64,000 bases of DNA from contig JACTVC010000043.1 of NCBI GenBank assembly GCA_018417955.1, forward strand, positions 102,845 through 166,844. The letters run 5' to 3'. Each line of letters starts with the position of its first letter. The stretch's first letter is position 1. Of the stretch, positions 11,537-24,189 are shown one piece after another. The stretch comes from Laccaria trichodermophora (Eukaryota; Basidiomycota; Agaricomycetes; Agaricales; Hydnangiaceae). The translations under genes and the position numbers were made by a program. The notes beneath the pieces are model-generated. The model was not told where the DNA came from, made no database searches, and was given only the letters and a program-made list of their open reading frames with translations.

Positions 11537-11615
11537 TTAGCGGCGGGCGAGCCCGCCCGGTCCCCGACTCTTTTTTTTCATGGTTATCTATGTTTAGCGG
11601 CGGGCGAGCCTGCAC
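11537..11615 (-). mobile_element. tandem Helitron-type 3' termini
   Basis: On the minus strand, GGACCGGGCGGGCTCGCC folds into a perfect GC hairpin (GGCGGGC at 11542-11548 with GCCCGCC at 11551-11557), followed within two bases by CTAA. A second copy sits 57 bp away (hairpin arms 11599-11612, mutated; CTAA at 11594-11597). A GC-rich hairpin just before CTRR is the Helitron 3' signature, and the RepHel gene is on the same strand upstream. A caveat is that the base after CTAA is A, where most Helitrons have T. Confidence 0.55.
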
Positions 11616-11827
11616 GGTCCCTGAGTGCAGAGTTGCTGTCTATCGTTTTTCGAGTGTTTTTGTGTAGGGAAGTTTTTACGTGAATGGTTTGTACATAGAT
11701 GATGACGAGATCGCGATACAGTAAGATAGATACTGTTATGCTTTTGGTTAAAGATGTATGTATATGAGTAAGAAAGTTGTGGCCGTTGTGGGGAAGTGTT
11801 GTGTACATGAATAAGAAAGTCGTAGCG

Positions 11828-12880
11828 TTAGATGAGGCCTTCGTTTTCGTTGAGGATGATGTCTGGTTGAGTGACATCTGCGATGTTGTCAACGAGATAA
11901 TCGTCGGTGACGCCGATCGGAGGTGAGGGTGCGAGGGAGAGATCGACCGTTGCGTCTTTTGATGGATACGCGAGCCAGATGATGGATTGGATATTGAAGG
12001 TGAGAGAGGTGTTGATTGCCACGCTTGAAAGGGAGCTGCTTAGTCGATGATAAGGGAATGTGGTGAGAGTGAATACGGCGATGACGGCGGAGTTTGGGGT
12101 CAGTTCGTCAACGATTTGCTGTTGGTTCTTGTATTGACTGAGAAGGAATGGCTTGGTGCCATTGTAAACAGGTACTGATGAAAACAGTGTGAGTTGAGAC
12201 GTAGCAGATAAAACAAAGAGAGATGACGGACCTTTAGCATCCCATGGCAGCAAGGCTGTGAAGACGAAAATTGTAGATAGGTCTCATAGGAAAATAAAGA
12301 TGGGGTGGGGAAACGTACCTTGTTCTATGTCATGATGTTGTTGGGGACGATGGGACGAGGGTGTAAGTCCTCGTATGGTGGTTTGACCAGTACCTTCTTT
12401 GAGCTTGCGAGCTGTGGTGATACTGACTCCCTGTTGGAAAGTGGGGAGAAAGAGGACTTTTTCATGTAAGATTTCGCCGATTGCTGCAATGGCACGGGGA
12501 AAGGTACGGTTTGAAAAGGAGACAGAGATGTTGCGACTGATGTCGCCGCTGAGCAGGGAGCTATTTGTAACGGTGCTGACTAGAAAGAAGCGAGTGGGAG
12601 TGTTTGTTGGATCGTCTCGTTGACAAAAGTATTTGTTCTTCATCTCGAAATCATTGGGCTCGATGAGTGCAAGGTTTTCGATGAGTCCACGAATGCTGGG
12701 CGTGTCTTCAAGCATTCGCAGTCGCTTAGTGACATCTGCATTGTAGCAAGCATTGAAATTGTTCAGTTCGATGTTCACTAGAGTGGGTGAAGTGCTGAGA
12801 GGGTGACATTTCATAGGTACTCCTGTGAGAGTGCGTAGGTCACGGAGAGTGCTGTAGGATGTGTCAGGGACTTTAGACAT
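11828..12880 (-). CDS. hypothetical protein, Helitron cargo
   Basis: Two exons, 12880-12319 and 12255-11828, are joined by a 63-bp intron with GTACG donor and CACAG acceptor, giving 329 residues. The start codon is the first ATG of the frame (MSKVPDTSYSTLRDL). I do not recognise the family. No signal peptide, membrane segment or catalytic motif is evident; the sequence is rich in beta-branched and polar residues and contains VSVSFSNRTFPRAI and TSQLTLFSSVPVYNG. It is transcribed divergently from the gene at 13162, with about 280 bp between the two starts, so they may share a promoter. Both lie between the RepHel gene and the putative Helitron 3' end, which suggests cargo. The intact frame and clean splice sites argue that it is under selection or recent. 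Confidence 0.65.
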
Positions 12881-13161
12881 GAGTTATAGTGGTGTTTGCG
12901 CACTTCTCCCGGAGAACTTCATCAGCTGTTTTTGTTCGTTTTGCAGGATGTGCTGTTGGTGGAGGGGGATCGTCGCCCTCCTTTCGTTTTTGCGATTCAT
13001 GGTGAGTGGGCATTGTCGATGTGTGAGTGAGATGTTGTCGAAGGGATGAATTGAAGTTACGACGTCAGTTGTTGTTATGACGTATCTTGATGAAAATTGT
13101 TGACGCTAAGTACAATCATGATATCATAGTTTTCCTTCAGTTCTGAACGTTTACAACATCC

Positions 13162-14281
13162 ATGGCAACTCTATCAATTGGCGAAAAGCTGGACATACTT
13201 TCGGAATCTTGGGAAATATGTAGGTTGTTATTTCATTAATTTATGAATGTTATGTGTTATGTGTTATGATACAGCTATGGCACTCGACTCTGTTGTTGAA
13301 CGTCGAACATCATCAGACGTTTATCGGGATGTGCAGCTGAGCCAGTATGCGGATGCTGGTGTCGTTCATGACAGATTTGGTGTGAAGAAAAGTGCTGGAT
13401 ATAGTTTTTTGGTCTGGAAGAAAGAATCCGGACAGCCTGAAGTTGTGCTCAACATTACGGGGGTTGTCACGTCTGCATTCTTTGGACCTATTGTTCGGTG
13501 AGTTATACATATATAATTTCATGATTTTGGTTGTATTGATATGGATGTTGAGTGAAACCAATATGAAGAAAATCTTGCAGAACGTGTCTATCGTTGGTTT
13601 CAAAAATGTTGCTTTTGGCGAGGCTTTAACGGCTACCCATCAAATCTATCGGCTATTTGAAGAAAGTCATCCTCTGGGTGCTATGAAACCATTCAAATTT
13701 TCATATGAACTAGACGAGCCTGCATTTGTTGCTCAAGCTCGTTTTCTAACGCCTGCTCACAATAACCCATTTGGTCAAGCAACACACGATATTCGAATTA
13801 GTCAAGATCCCCGGGGGTGCCTGCGACAACTGGTTAATTCAGGTGATTTTAGTTACACTGACGATAACGAAGTCGAATTTGAGGAAGTTACGCAAGATGA
13901 GTCTGGGTAATGTTTTATAAATTCCTTGTATACTTCCTTCTTCTGATCATGATTATCATAGAACAAGGGTTACTGAGTTAGAGGATCCTTGCATAATTCG
14001 CCCTGGTCATCTTGTCGAATTGTCTGTCAATTTTCGCACTGTCACTCTTGGTGGAGTAAGGCCTATTCAAGTTTTTTTGATAAAATTGGATAGGGTCGTT
14101 ATCCTCAACAAAGTCGGTTCTAGGGTATGTTAGCCCTTCTCTTGCAAGCCTTTTTCTAATCATGTCACAGTTTTTATCCATTTACGAGAATAATATGAAA
14201 AATGCATGTGAAGCTCAAGAATCTGAAGAAGAGATTTTTGTTTCTATTCCGAAAAAGCGTCGTATTAGTTCAGCTGTTTAA
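13162..14281 (+). CDS. hypothetical protein, Helitron cargo, four introns
   Basis: Exons 13162-13219, 13275-13497, 13581-13906, 13962-14124 and 14171-14281 give about 293 residues. Introns are 46-83 bp with GT...AG ends. The protein has a central segment (DVQLSQYADAGVVHDRFGVK, VVLNITGVVTSAFFGPIVR, NVSIVGFKNVAFGEAL) and ends in an acidic patch and KKRRISSAV, a possible nuclear signal. RPGHLVELSVNFRTVTLGG with the preceding strands suggests a beta-rich, perhaps OB-like fold; this is inference. Intron 2 leaves the frame one base short: the donor reads CGGTGAG where CGGGTGAG would keep frame, so a G may be missing in the assembly or the gene is damaged. Divergent partner of the 12880 gene. Confidence 0.6.
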
Positions 14282-14568
14282 TTCGTGGGTACAGTAGCAC
14301 TTGTCATGGTGTAGTAATCTCTTTTAATAAATGGTGTTGATCTTGCCTTAGCCTCTACATCCACCACCTTACATTTGCTGTTCATCCTCAGCTGCATTCC
14401 TTCCTCTGTGGCGACCGCAGCAGCCCCAGAAATGCAAGCCCTCTTCCTGTTTAGGAGATCTACCTCTGGTTCTTCCACTTCGTCGTCAGCCTGGCCATAG
14501 CCGTAACTCGACCTGGACTCTGCGAGTTTTGAAGGCGACGGACTGCTTAGCACAGAAAAGGTATGCAC
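14278..14568 (-). CDS. possible small ORF, 96 aa
   Basis: A 96-codon minus-strand frame converges tail-to-tail with the preceding gene, its stop codon overlapping that gene's stop. It contains EVEEPEVDLLNRKRACISG and KCKVVDVEAKARSTP. I recognise no family. It could be a fragment of a captured gene or chance; no intron evidence supports an extension. Confidence 0.25.
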   Translation of the reverse strand: MHTFSVLSSPSPSKLAESRSSYGYGQADDEVEEPEVDLLNRKRACISGAAAVATEEGMQLRMNSKCKVVDVEAKARSTPFIKRDYYTMTSATVPTN

Positions 14569-14776
14569 ACTGAAGAAATCATTATCCAGATCTTTATGTG
14601 AAAGTATGGTTCCTCTTCGTTGTCTTTGTCCTCACCCTCTGCGCTCTCATTCATATGTCTGACAACACTTGCATCATGCATGTGCACAAGAGCAAAGAAG
14701 TGTTGTAGCTGGCATTACAGTTACAGGAACACCACTTCAACACAATCATTTTTTATTTTTTATTTTTTATGGTTAT

Positions 14777-17700
14777 CTAAGCATTTTGCTTTCTTTTTTT
14801 TTTGATATCTCTATCATTGATTTTTACATTGTCTGCTTTGCGTTTGAGATGATATTTATTCTTACTTAAAAAAGTAGGTTTGCCTACATTGATACTGTGA
14901 CTTCTTTCATATTCAGGCTCAGGTAGATCTATGATTTCACCTTCAATAAAGTTATATCTAACAAGAGTATTATGTTCCATTGCCTGCTGTCACTGGTCTT
15001 CTAAGAGAAGATCATGGGGTAATGGCTGATTGAGGTCATCAAGTGTCACAGGTTGGATAATTGCAAGTCCATGCCTTGTTCTTGTTCTCGATGCTGAAAC
15101 ATATGCAGAGAATTTCCCAAGGTGTAAGAATGATAGTACTACCGGTAGTGTTTTTCCTTGTGCACTTTGACCTGTAACTGCGAATCCTGGCTGAAAGCCA
15201 GCTTGCATGCGATGTAATTTATGTCTTTCAGGCTTTGAATTTTCATTTTCTGGATCAATGTCTATTGTAAGTGATATTGACCAGGATGTTGGTTCTAGAA
15301 TACAAAATTTTGGAGGTAAATCAGATAGTTGAATCTTGCTTTTTGGAATTTCAATAATTGCAGCTTTCATGCATGTCATATTAGCTGAGTTGCGGTAGGT
15401 AACAAGTTTTCTCAGTATTCCTTGAGCTCCATTGACAATGCCAAGATCTGTAGAAATATTCTTATACCGTAAAATTACAGGCATACCTTCATATAACGGA
15501 AGCAAACCAGGCAATGCACCTTCATTTGTAAAATGTGAAATATCCATTCTGAGGAGATGGCTGTGGGCACCTTCCGTAAGTGTACATCCTTCAATAGTAT
15601 CATCAGCAGCACATACAATTAATTTCTCTGTATTCTGACAATTGGCAACAGCTTTTTTCATGTTGATTGATTCTCTTAGATGATTAGTAGATACTATAGC
15701 AACTGCATCTTTGTGTGGTGGTTTGCTCATGTCAATACCTTCTGGGTATTCTGCTGACTTTATAAGACATGTATTGAAGAGATCTACATCAGCTTGTGTA
15801 CATTTCCTTTTGCGAAGATGTTCAACAGCAATACCATATTCAGGATCTTCTTTCATTCTTTGTTGCTCATCAAGACAGATAACATCTGTTATGGATTTCC
15901 ATGCTAAGCATCCCAGTCTGCGCAACAACTCATAATCAGTGGCACGGTCAAACTGATTCACAGGTGTATACAAAGGTGTTTGATAGACAGGTGGAAACTG
16001 GAAGAAGTCACCAATAAATATAACTATTGCACTGCCAAAGTACTCATTGTTGTCTTTTGCATATCGTAATGCATGATCAATTTCAGCTAAAAGTTGCTGC
16101 CTGAGAAGAGAAACTTCATCTATAATGATAATTTCAACGTCTTTGAGTTCTTCTCTCATTTTTTTTCTGTTGGTGACATTAATAAAGACTGTATAGTCAT
16201 CATCTTGCTCAAGATGTTCATTTTTAGGGTGTTTTCTGACACGTATAGAGAAACCTTTATGAATTGTGGAACCATCTACTAAAGTTGCTGCTGAAGCAGT
16301 TGGTGCAAAACATTTTATTTTATGACTTGCATTATAATGTTCTAAGACTAACCTGACTGCATCAATAACATATGTTTTTCCTGTTCCTCCAGGACCAGTC
16401 ATCAACATCCTCAGATAGTTTTTGAATGCAGGAGTTTTTATACTGTTATCACTATTTTCTTCAACACGTTTTATAAATGTTCCTGCTATGATGCGAAATG
16501 CTAGAGATTGTTTTCTGTTCAAGTTTGTCTCTTTTATAATTCTGTCTAAGAGACTGGTTGCTGTTTCTTGTTTTGTAGCATTCCCACATTCTGTAAAGGG
16601 AGGTGTACTTTCACTTGTATCATTTCCAGAAGAAAATTCTTGTATATCATTTGTAGAAAGTGCCAATGCAGATTGGCTTTCAGGGTGTTGAAGATTTTGT
16701 TGATTTGCTTGTATCACTTCCTCTTGATGCTTCATCTCAGATTTCCACTGCATAATTTTATCCTGAGTAATGTCTGGAACTGCTGATGTTGAACTTGAAT
16801 ATGTATAGTTTTCTTCAGATGGTTGGAACCAATTTGAGCTTGCAAGTTTGAATAATGTCGTATTGACTTCGATATCCTTTTTAAGATTTCTTTTTTCACA
16901 CATAGCTACATCATGGAAAATGACAGAGCCATCATCGGCATCATTGTTTATTAGTGAATTAGTTAGTGTAGAGGACTCATCAAGGCATGCAGCTCGTTTT
17001 CGTAACCTTTCAGCATCTCGTTCATCTTCACATTCATGAATTGCTTCCCAATTATGCATTATTCGTTGAGCTGTGGAACTGAAGTGAAACTGTTTGAATG
17101 TTTCATTGACACCTATTTCTCTATCCCATAAGGGAGAGTCTTTTGAAAATGGTTTGAAATGAGCCAACATAAATAAATTATACTGTGTTGAGTCATGTCG
17201 AGGAATGGACATTCCAATCACTCTGGGTATGCATAGATTAGTGTTATCTTTGCCAATTTTTGTTGTATGTTCAATCAGAACATGAGTTTGATATTGGGGA
17301 TGAGGATATTGCAATTCATATCGAGGATAAGTTCCAAGTCGCACATTTTCAGTGTCTTTCACAGCAACATCTGTCTTTTTGGTAAGTTTAAATCTCCAAA
17401 TTAAGTCATAAAAACAAACATCTTTTAGCTTTTTATCTCTGTAAATATAGTGGTCGACCTGATTGGCTTTAATGAAATTTCCAGCATGGTCACTATTAAG
17501 TTGAAGTCTAACAGGCTCAGTGAAATCATCATAAGTATTTTCATGGAAATCCTCAGACTTTCCATCAGAATTTGAGTTGTTGTTCTCTTGTTCACCTAAA
17601 AGAGTGTTATAGTAATCAGACTCTACAGTATCATCAGAAAAAGCTTTAGAGACAAAGTCAAGTAAAAGAGATGAAAGCATGGGGAGTGTTTTATGAGATT

Positions 17701-20700
17701 TAATTGTGTCATTTAATCTGCGTATATATCTAGCTGCTTGTTGGGCATGAATTTGTTGCTGTTTTATAAACTGTGACAAACATTTATGTAATAATGCTTT
17801 AGCACTTTGCATAGTACTTGATGATGCAACCTCTTTAGCACGAAGAACAGCACGGGATAAGAGTGATAGTAACTGGTAAGTTTTTAACTCCATTTTTGTG
17901 ATATAATCAGTTATATAAAACATACCTGCTTTTGCAGCCTTTCCTGATAGAATGCAGCGTAGGTCATGATTATGACGACAGTAAATCAAAATGTATGGAT
18001 TGTAGTAATTAATCATTGGATCTAAACATTTGAGAAATATAGAATTGGTATCAGAATCAAAATAAGAATATGGAACTATGTCATGAGGGAATTCAAAACG
18101 ACAAGTTGTAGAATTAGTTCTATATTTATGACAAACTTCATGGCAATGATGTCGTTGCAACTTTTCACCACATTTTTCTACTTCAGTATTGAACAAACTT
18201 TTCATATCTTCATCAACAGCAGCATGAGAGAGTTTTGGAGGGCGACATATTCGTGGTTCATAATCATCTTCAATAATTACACCTGTTTGTGGAAGGTCAT
18301 GTTTAATTATATTTTCAAGATATGCAAAAAGATGTTTATCAAATTCTTTTTCAGTTTTTAGACGTTGATGAATTTGTGTAGGATTTGAAGCCCCTGTCAT
18401 CCAAATCTCAAAATGAGCATGAAGTCTTCCATGTTCTGTATTTTCAACACCACCATAAAATGCTTCAACATGGCCTAATATTCCACCATCTTTTTTACTT
18501 TTTCTAGTTTTGAAGTCCCATCCAAACAGGTGTTCCATCATTTGATCAATACAGATTTGAAAGAAATCTGCAGCTGCAACTGGATCTTTTGCAATTCGTA
18601 ATCCATGTGTTGTAGAAGATACAATTTGTGGGTAATGTTCATCGAGGTTGACAGAAGTATCACCATACATGACTTGAAACAATGGACTGTGGTTAGGTTC
18701 TGGGTTGGCAGTAAAAAAGAAGAGAGGTAAACCAAAATAACCCATATAGCTAACTATTTCATTACGATTTTGGAGCTTTATAGCTTCAGACCCAGGTATT
18801 TTTGCAGCAATAGTTTTAATTTCCTTAAGAAGTGTCAAAACCTTTTTGTCATCATCATCATTTAACATTGTTACATCTTGTTCCTTTTCAAGTAAATTGG
18901 CAACTCTTGCAATAGCATGAGGAGAAACTGTTGCTAGTTCTTGTGCAATATGTTCAAATTTTGGGTTGGCAACAGTGAGGGATGTATGAAGTTGTGCTGT
19001 GTGCCGCTGAATAATATTCAATGCAACAAAAATAAAGGACTGATGATACCGGAAAGACCGATCACATAAGTCAAGAAAATAATCTGCTTGAAGTTGAAAG
19101 CTAATTTTTCTTGGCGTTTTGGATCTTCAAACCCACCATATCCAAAGGGGAATAGTGTTGGATACATTCCTGGAAACAAAACAGGGTTATTGTATTCACA
19201 GATTGGCTGAAGTCCTCTGTGTATAATAAGATCAGGACGATCAGATGGATCTTGAATAATATTTCTGAGAGCATTTGCAGTAAAAGTTCTCCCTTGGATT
19301 TTTACTTGTTCAGGATCTGACACACCCATTTTTTCCAAAAACACTGTTATTTCATTTTCATTGTTATCTTGTAATACTTGTAAGGCAGGATGATCATCAA
19401 TACCAGCTGTTTCCTCTGCAAGCAGTTTTGCAACATCAATATCTTTTTCATGTATTACTCTATCCTGAATACCAGGAATGGCATCACTATCTGGATAACA
19501 ATTCAAATTTTCTTGTGATAAAATAATATCCTTGTACAAGTAATTGTGCTCTTTTAACCACAGAAGAAATGCCCATATTTTATGTTTTCGCACATGAAAG
19601 ATTTGCTTCAAACATTCTTTTGAGTACTTCCCAGGACCAATAAAAACAACAGAAATCAGTCCTGTAACATCGTCAGGTGTCAGAGGTAATTTAGAAGCTG
19701 TTGAGAAGACATTGATGTCATGAGCACAAGTATTTCCACGAAACACTCTAGGCTGGTTACTTTCAGTGGAATCATACAATCGTGTCACATATGCAGTGCT
19801 TCTATAAATCGCACAAGTCATTTCTTCAACCCAAGTTAAATCCCTGAACTGTTCAGGTAGTTCACCTCGAAATAAATTATTTGCTAAAGCAAATTTAGGA
19901 AGCTTGTTCTTTTTGAGATCAACAATGCACTCATGGCAAAATATGACACTTTCAATATTTGCAGTATTGTCAAAAATGAAACCATTGGGATCAAGCATGA
20001 CTCCTGCTAAACTTTCAATGGCATGTTGAAAATAAATTTGAAATTCTTCTTTTATTGCAATGAGCAAATCTAAATTCAAATCTTTGCGAATATCATAGTT
20101 TTCACTCAATCTGACAATATCCATAGGGACATTAAATCGTTTTCTTGAACAGCAACAACATGTATGAGGCTGTTGTAAGCTTGTTCCTTGCATGTAATTG
20201 TCTGTACAATGCTGTATGACATCATTAGAAATATTTGGAGGCCATGTGGATTCTATGTCTCTATTGTAAGTAAGGTGTTCATTCATTATTGATTCTTTTT
20301 TCAGAAATCTCTGTAGTTTTTGCTTTTTTTGTTTTTGTTTTACAGGAGTTGACAACGTTAACTGTTCTAAAATATTGGAGCTATACTCATGCTTTAAGAT
20401 CTTGTGTATTAAGTCAAGATCTGATTGACTTTCAAGGTATGGAATTTGGTAGCAGTCTAAAATAGAGTAAATGTCATTTTGATCCATAAATTGAACATTA
20501 TAACACCTATTTTGTAGACTTTGCTGTAGTGCATTGTAAATGTCTCCATTGAAAAAAGCTAAAGACTTATCATATTTTCGACAAGGATGTATTGAGTTGA
20601 AAGTTTTTCTGATAATTTGATAATCAATGTCTTTCAATGAGATATAAAATTCTGGCTCTGAAAGATGAGTATAACTTTTCAAATTATACCTGTAAGGGCA

Positions 20701-21498
20701 ATGAAATTGTGATTCATCTTGGTTTGGTGGTGTCATTAATGATAATAGAATTTCATCTCCAAATAATTGTTTAAAAAGCTCAAACATCATCTTCCTTCTG
20801 TTCGCAATTCCAATTGATACCTTCAATTTTTTGCAGAGATCTTCATCTGATATATCTGCAACACTTGCTGCGACCTTGAGAAATTCCTTGACAATAATAA
20901 GACATATATCTCTTTTTGTTTTATTGCCATATTTTAGATTATGCATTTGAAGAAAGTTAGACAATGTTACTTTTGGCAGAAATTGAAGTGAAGAAATATA
21001 GTGATCTTCAGTAAACAAAAACCATATAGGATTATTATCTTTAGTGTTATTAATATTGTTTATCTCAGCATCACTATTTTCAAATTTAGAGATATAGATA
21101 CGTGGATGAAAAGAAGCATTTGCAATGGCATCATTGGATAACCATTGATATTTATTTTCTGTTAAATCAAGTACAAAGAAGCCATTGTTCAAGGTTGTTG
21201 TTTCAATCTCATGTTTTCTACCATACAAAGAAAACTCATGCTGAAATAAATCTGATAACCATCGACCTATTAAATCATGCAACTGAAATAAGGCATCGTG
21301 TGATTGAGGGTTATACAGCACTTCATACGGATGAACAGCAGAAGCCTGGTTGTCGGTGTTCTGGATGTCTTCGTCATCAACTCGTGGACGTGTGCAAGGG
21401 TCCTTATGTAATACCATCATTTTTTGATGAAAGACGCGCTTTAGCACACAAAAGTTTAACGTGCTCAAACACAAAGTGTTTAATGTGCTAGGGCACAA
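14777..21498 (-). pseudogene. Helitron RepHel protein (Rep + Pif1-type helicase), frameshifted
   Basis: Minus strand, in two overlapping frames (21498-19018 and about 19090-14777). The N-terminal half carries a cysteine-rich HTCCCCSRKR patch, and WVEEMTCAIYRSTAYVTRL as in DUF6570-type regions of Helitron proteins. The Rep domain has the HUH motif GRLHAHFEIW and the two-tyrosine motif YITDYITK (Y-x3-Y-x2-K), which nick and carry single-stranded DNA. The SF1 helicase has Walker A GPGGTGKT, Walker B IIIIDEVS and GDFFQFPPV, then VTGQSAQGKT and YVSASRTRTR near the end. A one-base shift near 19090 separates the halves: the second frame is already open from DYFLDLCDRSFRYH. A TGA at 14990 interrupts, and the same frame continues to 14777. 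All catalytic residues are present. Confidence 0.9.
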
Positions 21499-21541
21499 GT
21501 TTTAATGTGCTAGAGCACAAATTTAACGTGCTAGGGCACGA
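21440..21541. repeat. 21-24-bp iterons upstream of RepHel
   Basis: Four to five directly repeated copies of TTTAAYGTGCTAGRGCACAA occur, the clearest with GTGCTAG at 21485, 21507 and 21528 (spacing 22 and 21 bp). Each contains the near-palindrome GTGCTAGAGCAC. They overlap the first codons of the longest RepHel frame, so the true start may be a later ATG (MMVLHKDPC near 21421). Confidence 0.75.
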
Positions 21542-22039
21542 GTGTGAACAGTTAGTATGTTTTGCTGCCAGGGGCAAAGATTGAGGAGTGAAACAATGTC
21601 GCGTTGAGCGAGTGATGGCACCCGAACACGCGAGAAGCTTCTTAAAACTCTATTTTTGAAACTCCGATGTTCGTTCTTTACAGTTCTCCCAACGGCGCAT
21701 AGTCACTCATCGCACAAACGCTGACGACAACACTACCAATCTACCGCATTGTTAGCCATCTCGTCATGTAACATCGGCGCCGAAATATCGATGGCCACCA
21801 CTGCTCCTAGTGCAGCGAGCCCTTCGTCACTTTCAAGCTTCAGTGGTATGGCATACGTTTTTCGGGCTGACCGTCGAGGAGATTAAGCAGCAAGCTATGG
21901 CGTTGATACAGAGTTGGGCTACGCAAGCCCAGGTCGATAGCCTGATATGGTGTGTTCTTACTTTGATCTGTTCTGTTCTATATAGAGTAATTGGCTACAT
22001 AGGCAACAGACGGAGGTGGTTGGATGCAGTTTAGTCTAT
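21542..22039. other. unassigned; possible gene remnant
   Basis: A plus-strand start at 21791 (MATTAPSAASPSSLSSFSG) is followed in another frame by LTVEEIKQQAMALIQSWAT, which looks like coding sequence but is not joined by convincing splice sites. I assign no function. Confidence 0.3.
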
Positions 22040-22990
22040 TTGTGTTTAATACTGTCACCCCCCCCCCCCCCCTCGCGCTCCCAAGAGATTGAGACAAAGA
22101 GGCAGTGGACATCAACATCCCTTTCAGTGTTAGGATGAACGAAGTCCCATTGCGGCCACCAACCCCCTCTCTCCGTCTTTCTTTTCGCACTCGATACAAG
22201 CAATGCACCACACTTCCGCGCATATCGACCAAAACATCACCTGGATCCTCACAAACAGAGACCACTCGCAAAAGCCCATTCTCATCCAACTCACGCTCCC
22301 ATCCCTCTGCATTGCACACCACACACGCCTTTCTCTCACCCTGCATCGGGCTCTCAAGTCCCCATGCTCGCACTACAATCCCTCTGCATCTACCCTCTGC
22401 ATCGCACGTCGCACGCTTTGTCTCCTTCTGCATCGGACTCTCAAGACCCCATCCTCACGCTCCACATCGCATACCACACGACAACCCCCCCCCCCCCTTC
22501 CGTCTTTCCTCTTCGCACTCGATACAAGCAATGCAATGCACAACAAAGACGTCCAACTCGCGTTCCAATTTCTCTGCATACACGCTGCATGCACCTTTAT
22601 CTCACTCTGAAAGACCCCATCCTCGCGCTCTGCATCGCACGCCGCACACGCCTTTATTTCATTCTTCATCGAGCTCTGAACGCCCCATCCTCGGCTACCA
22701 ATCCCTCTGCATCACATGCTGCACGCCAACTCCCTCCTCTCCGTCTTTCCTTCTTGCACTCGATACAAGCAATGCACGACAAATACCCCATCCTCGTCAT
22801 ATTCGCGCTCGGATCCCTCCGCATCGCACGCCACACACGCCTTGGTCTCACTCTGCATCGGAGTCGCAAGACCCCATTCTCGCGCTCTCATCCCTCTTCA
22901 TCATACGCCGCACGCACCTTTACCTCACTCTGCATTGGGCTCCCGTCGAAATCCGATGGCATCTTACATTATCTAGCGTCATACAATATG
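22040..22990. repeat. pyrimidine-rich degenerate tandem repeat
   Basis: The segment starts with a C-tract and contains about ten diverged copies of CCTCTGCATCGCAC, CACACGCC, TCTCACTCTGCATCG and CCCCATCCTCGCGCTC, spaced roughly 75-100 bp apart. Long stop-poor frames in three phases come from this composition. Confidence 0.75.
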
Positions 22991-23440
22991 GTTCTCATAT
23001 TTCTTACAACATCATATGTGAGATTAAGTACTCTAGATACTATTTAGACTGTTGCTTTGAGCGAGCGAGCGATGGCATGCGCTCTCACCAGAAGCTTCGT
23101 TCCAAACCTTAGTGTGAGTAAGCATGTTGAATATTTTGACTCCGAACGAAGATCACAGATTCTTCCAGATAGTCCATCATGCCATGTAACATTTTGAGGT
23201 CCGACAATACAATATTCCCATACATAGACTCTTTTTAAGATCCGAGAGAAGTTTCTAGATGATGGTTTTGGAGCTATAGAAATACCCATTCAGTAGAGCA
23301 CATTAGCATTCGACAGAACCCTCCTTAGAGTCGGGGATTCATGATTTTGTTCAGTCTGCGGGGTAAGGTCACGTGACTTACTTGAGGGCGTGCCATATCA
23401 TCACGTCTTCTGTTTGTGGCATGGTCACACTTCCGTGACC
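22991..23440. other. no recognisable gene
   Basis: Unique sequence. A stretch at 23052-23095 (GAGCGAGCGAGCGATGGCA, AGAAGCTTC) resembles 21606-21640, so part of the sequence on either side of the pyrimidine array may be duplicated. Confidence 0.4.
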
Positions 23441-24125
23441 ATCTCTTTCCTTTCCACCACCACCCATTCACTGCCCTCTCGACGCCCCTCACCGCCCTCT
23501 CAACACCCACGCCGCCCACGCCAACGACGCCCACGCCCACGCCAACGACGCCAACGACGCCCATGCCAACACACAAGGAATGCGGGACGCGGAACGAGGT
23601 CAGCGCATGACAACGCCCATGACGTGGCCACGTCATGGGCTAATGGTATGTGTACCACCCACCCCCCGTCACTCCGTTCTCACCACGACAGGCGCCGACG
23701 ACCCCAGGACGACAGCACAGCAAGCCAGCACCACCCACGACACGATGACGTGTCGACGACACGCCACGACGACGACACGACATGCCAGGACGACGACGCG
23801 ACACGCCACGACGACGACATGCCAGGACGACGACGCGACACGCCACGACGACGACACGCCAGATCGACGACGTGACACGCCACGACGACGACATGCCACG
23901 ACGACGACGTGCCACGATGACGACACGCCACGACGACGACGCGACATGAACCCACCCCCCAACGACACGCCAGGACGACGACGACGCGACACGACGACGA
24001 TACGCCACGACGACGACGACACGCCACGACGACGACGACACGCCACGACGACGACGACGACGACACGCCACGACGACGACGCGACACGACGACGCGTCCA
24101 CACGAACCCACCCCCACCACACGCG
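23440..24125. repeat. CGTC-type satellite in the hAT-like composite
   Basis: A CCCACGCC/GCCAACGACG section (23500-23575) leads into GACGACGACACGCCACGACG-type units (23680-24110). Composition is the same as 1-480 and 63690-64000, but with different higher-order units. Confidence 0.88.
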
Positions 24126-24189
24126 AAAAACGACGAGCGCCCCACACCCAAAACCCAACAGCGCGCCAACGCGGAGCGACGACGAGGTC

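Noticed and set aside
22105..23112. A 335-codon plus-strand frame
   Set aside because: It crosses a pyrimidine-rich degenerate repeat where three phases are open at once; Ser/Pro/His/Arg composition follows the repeat.
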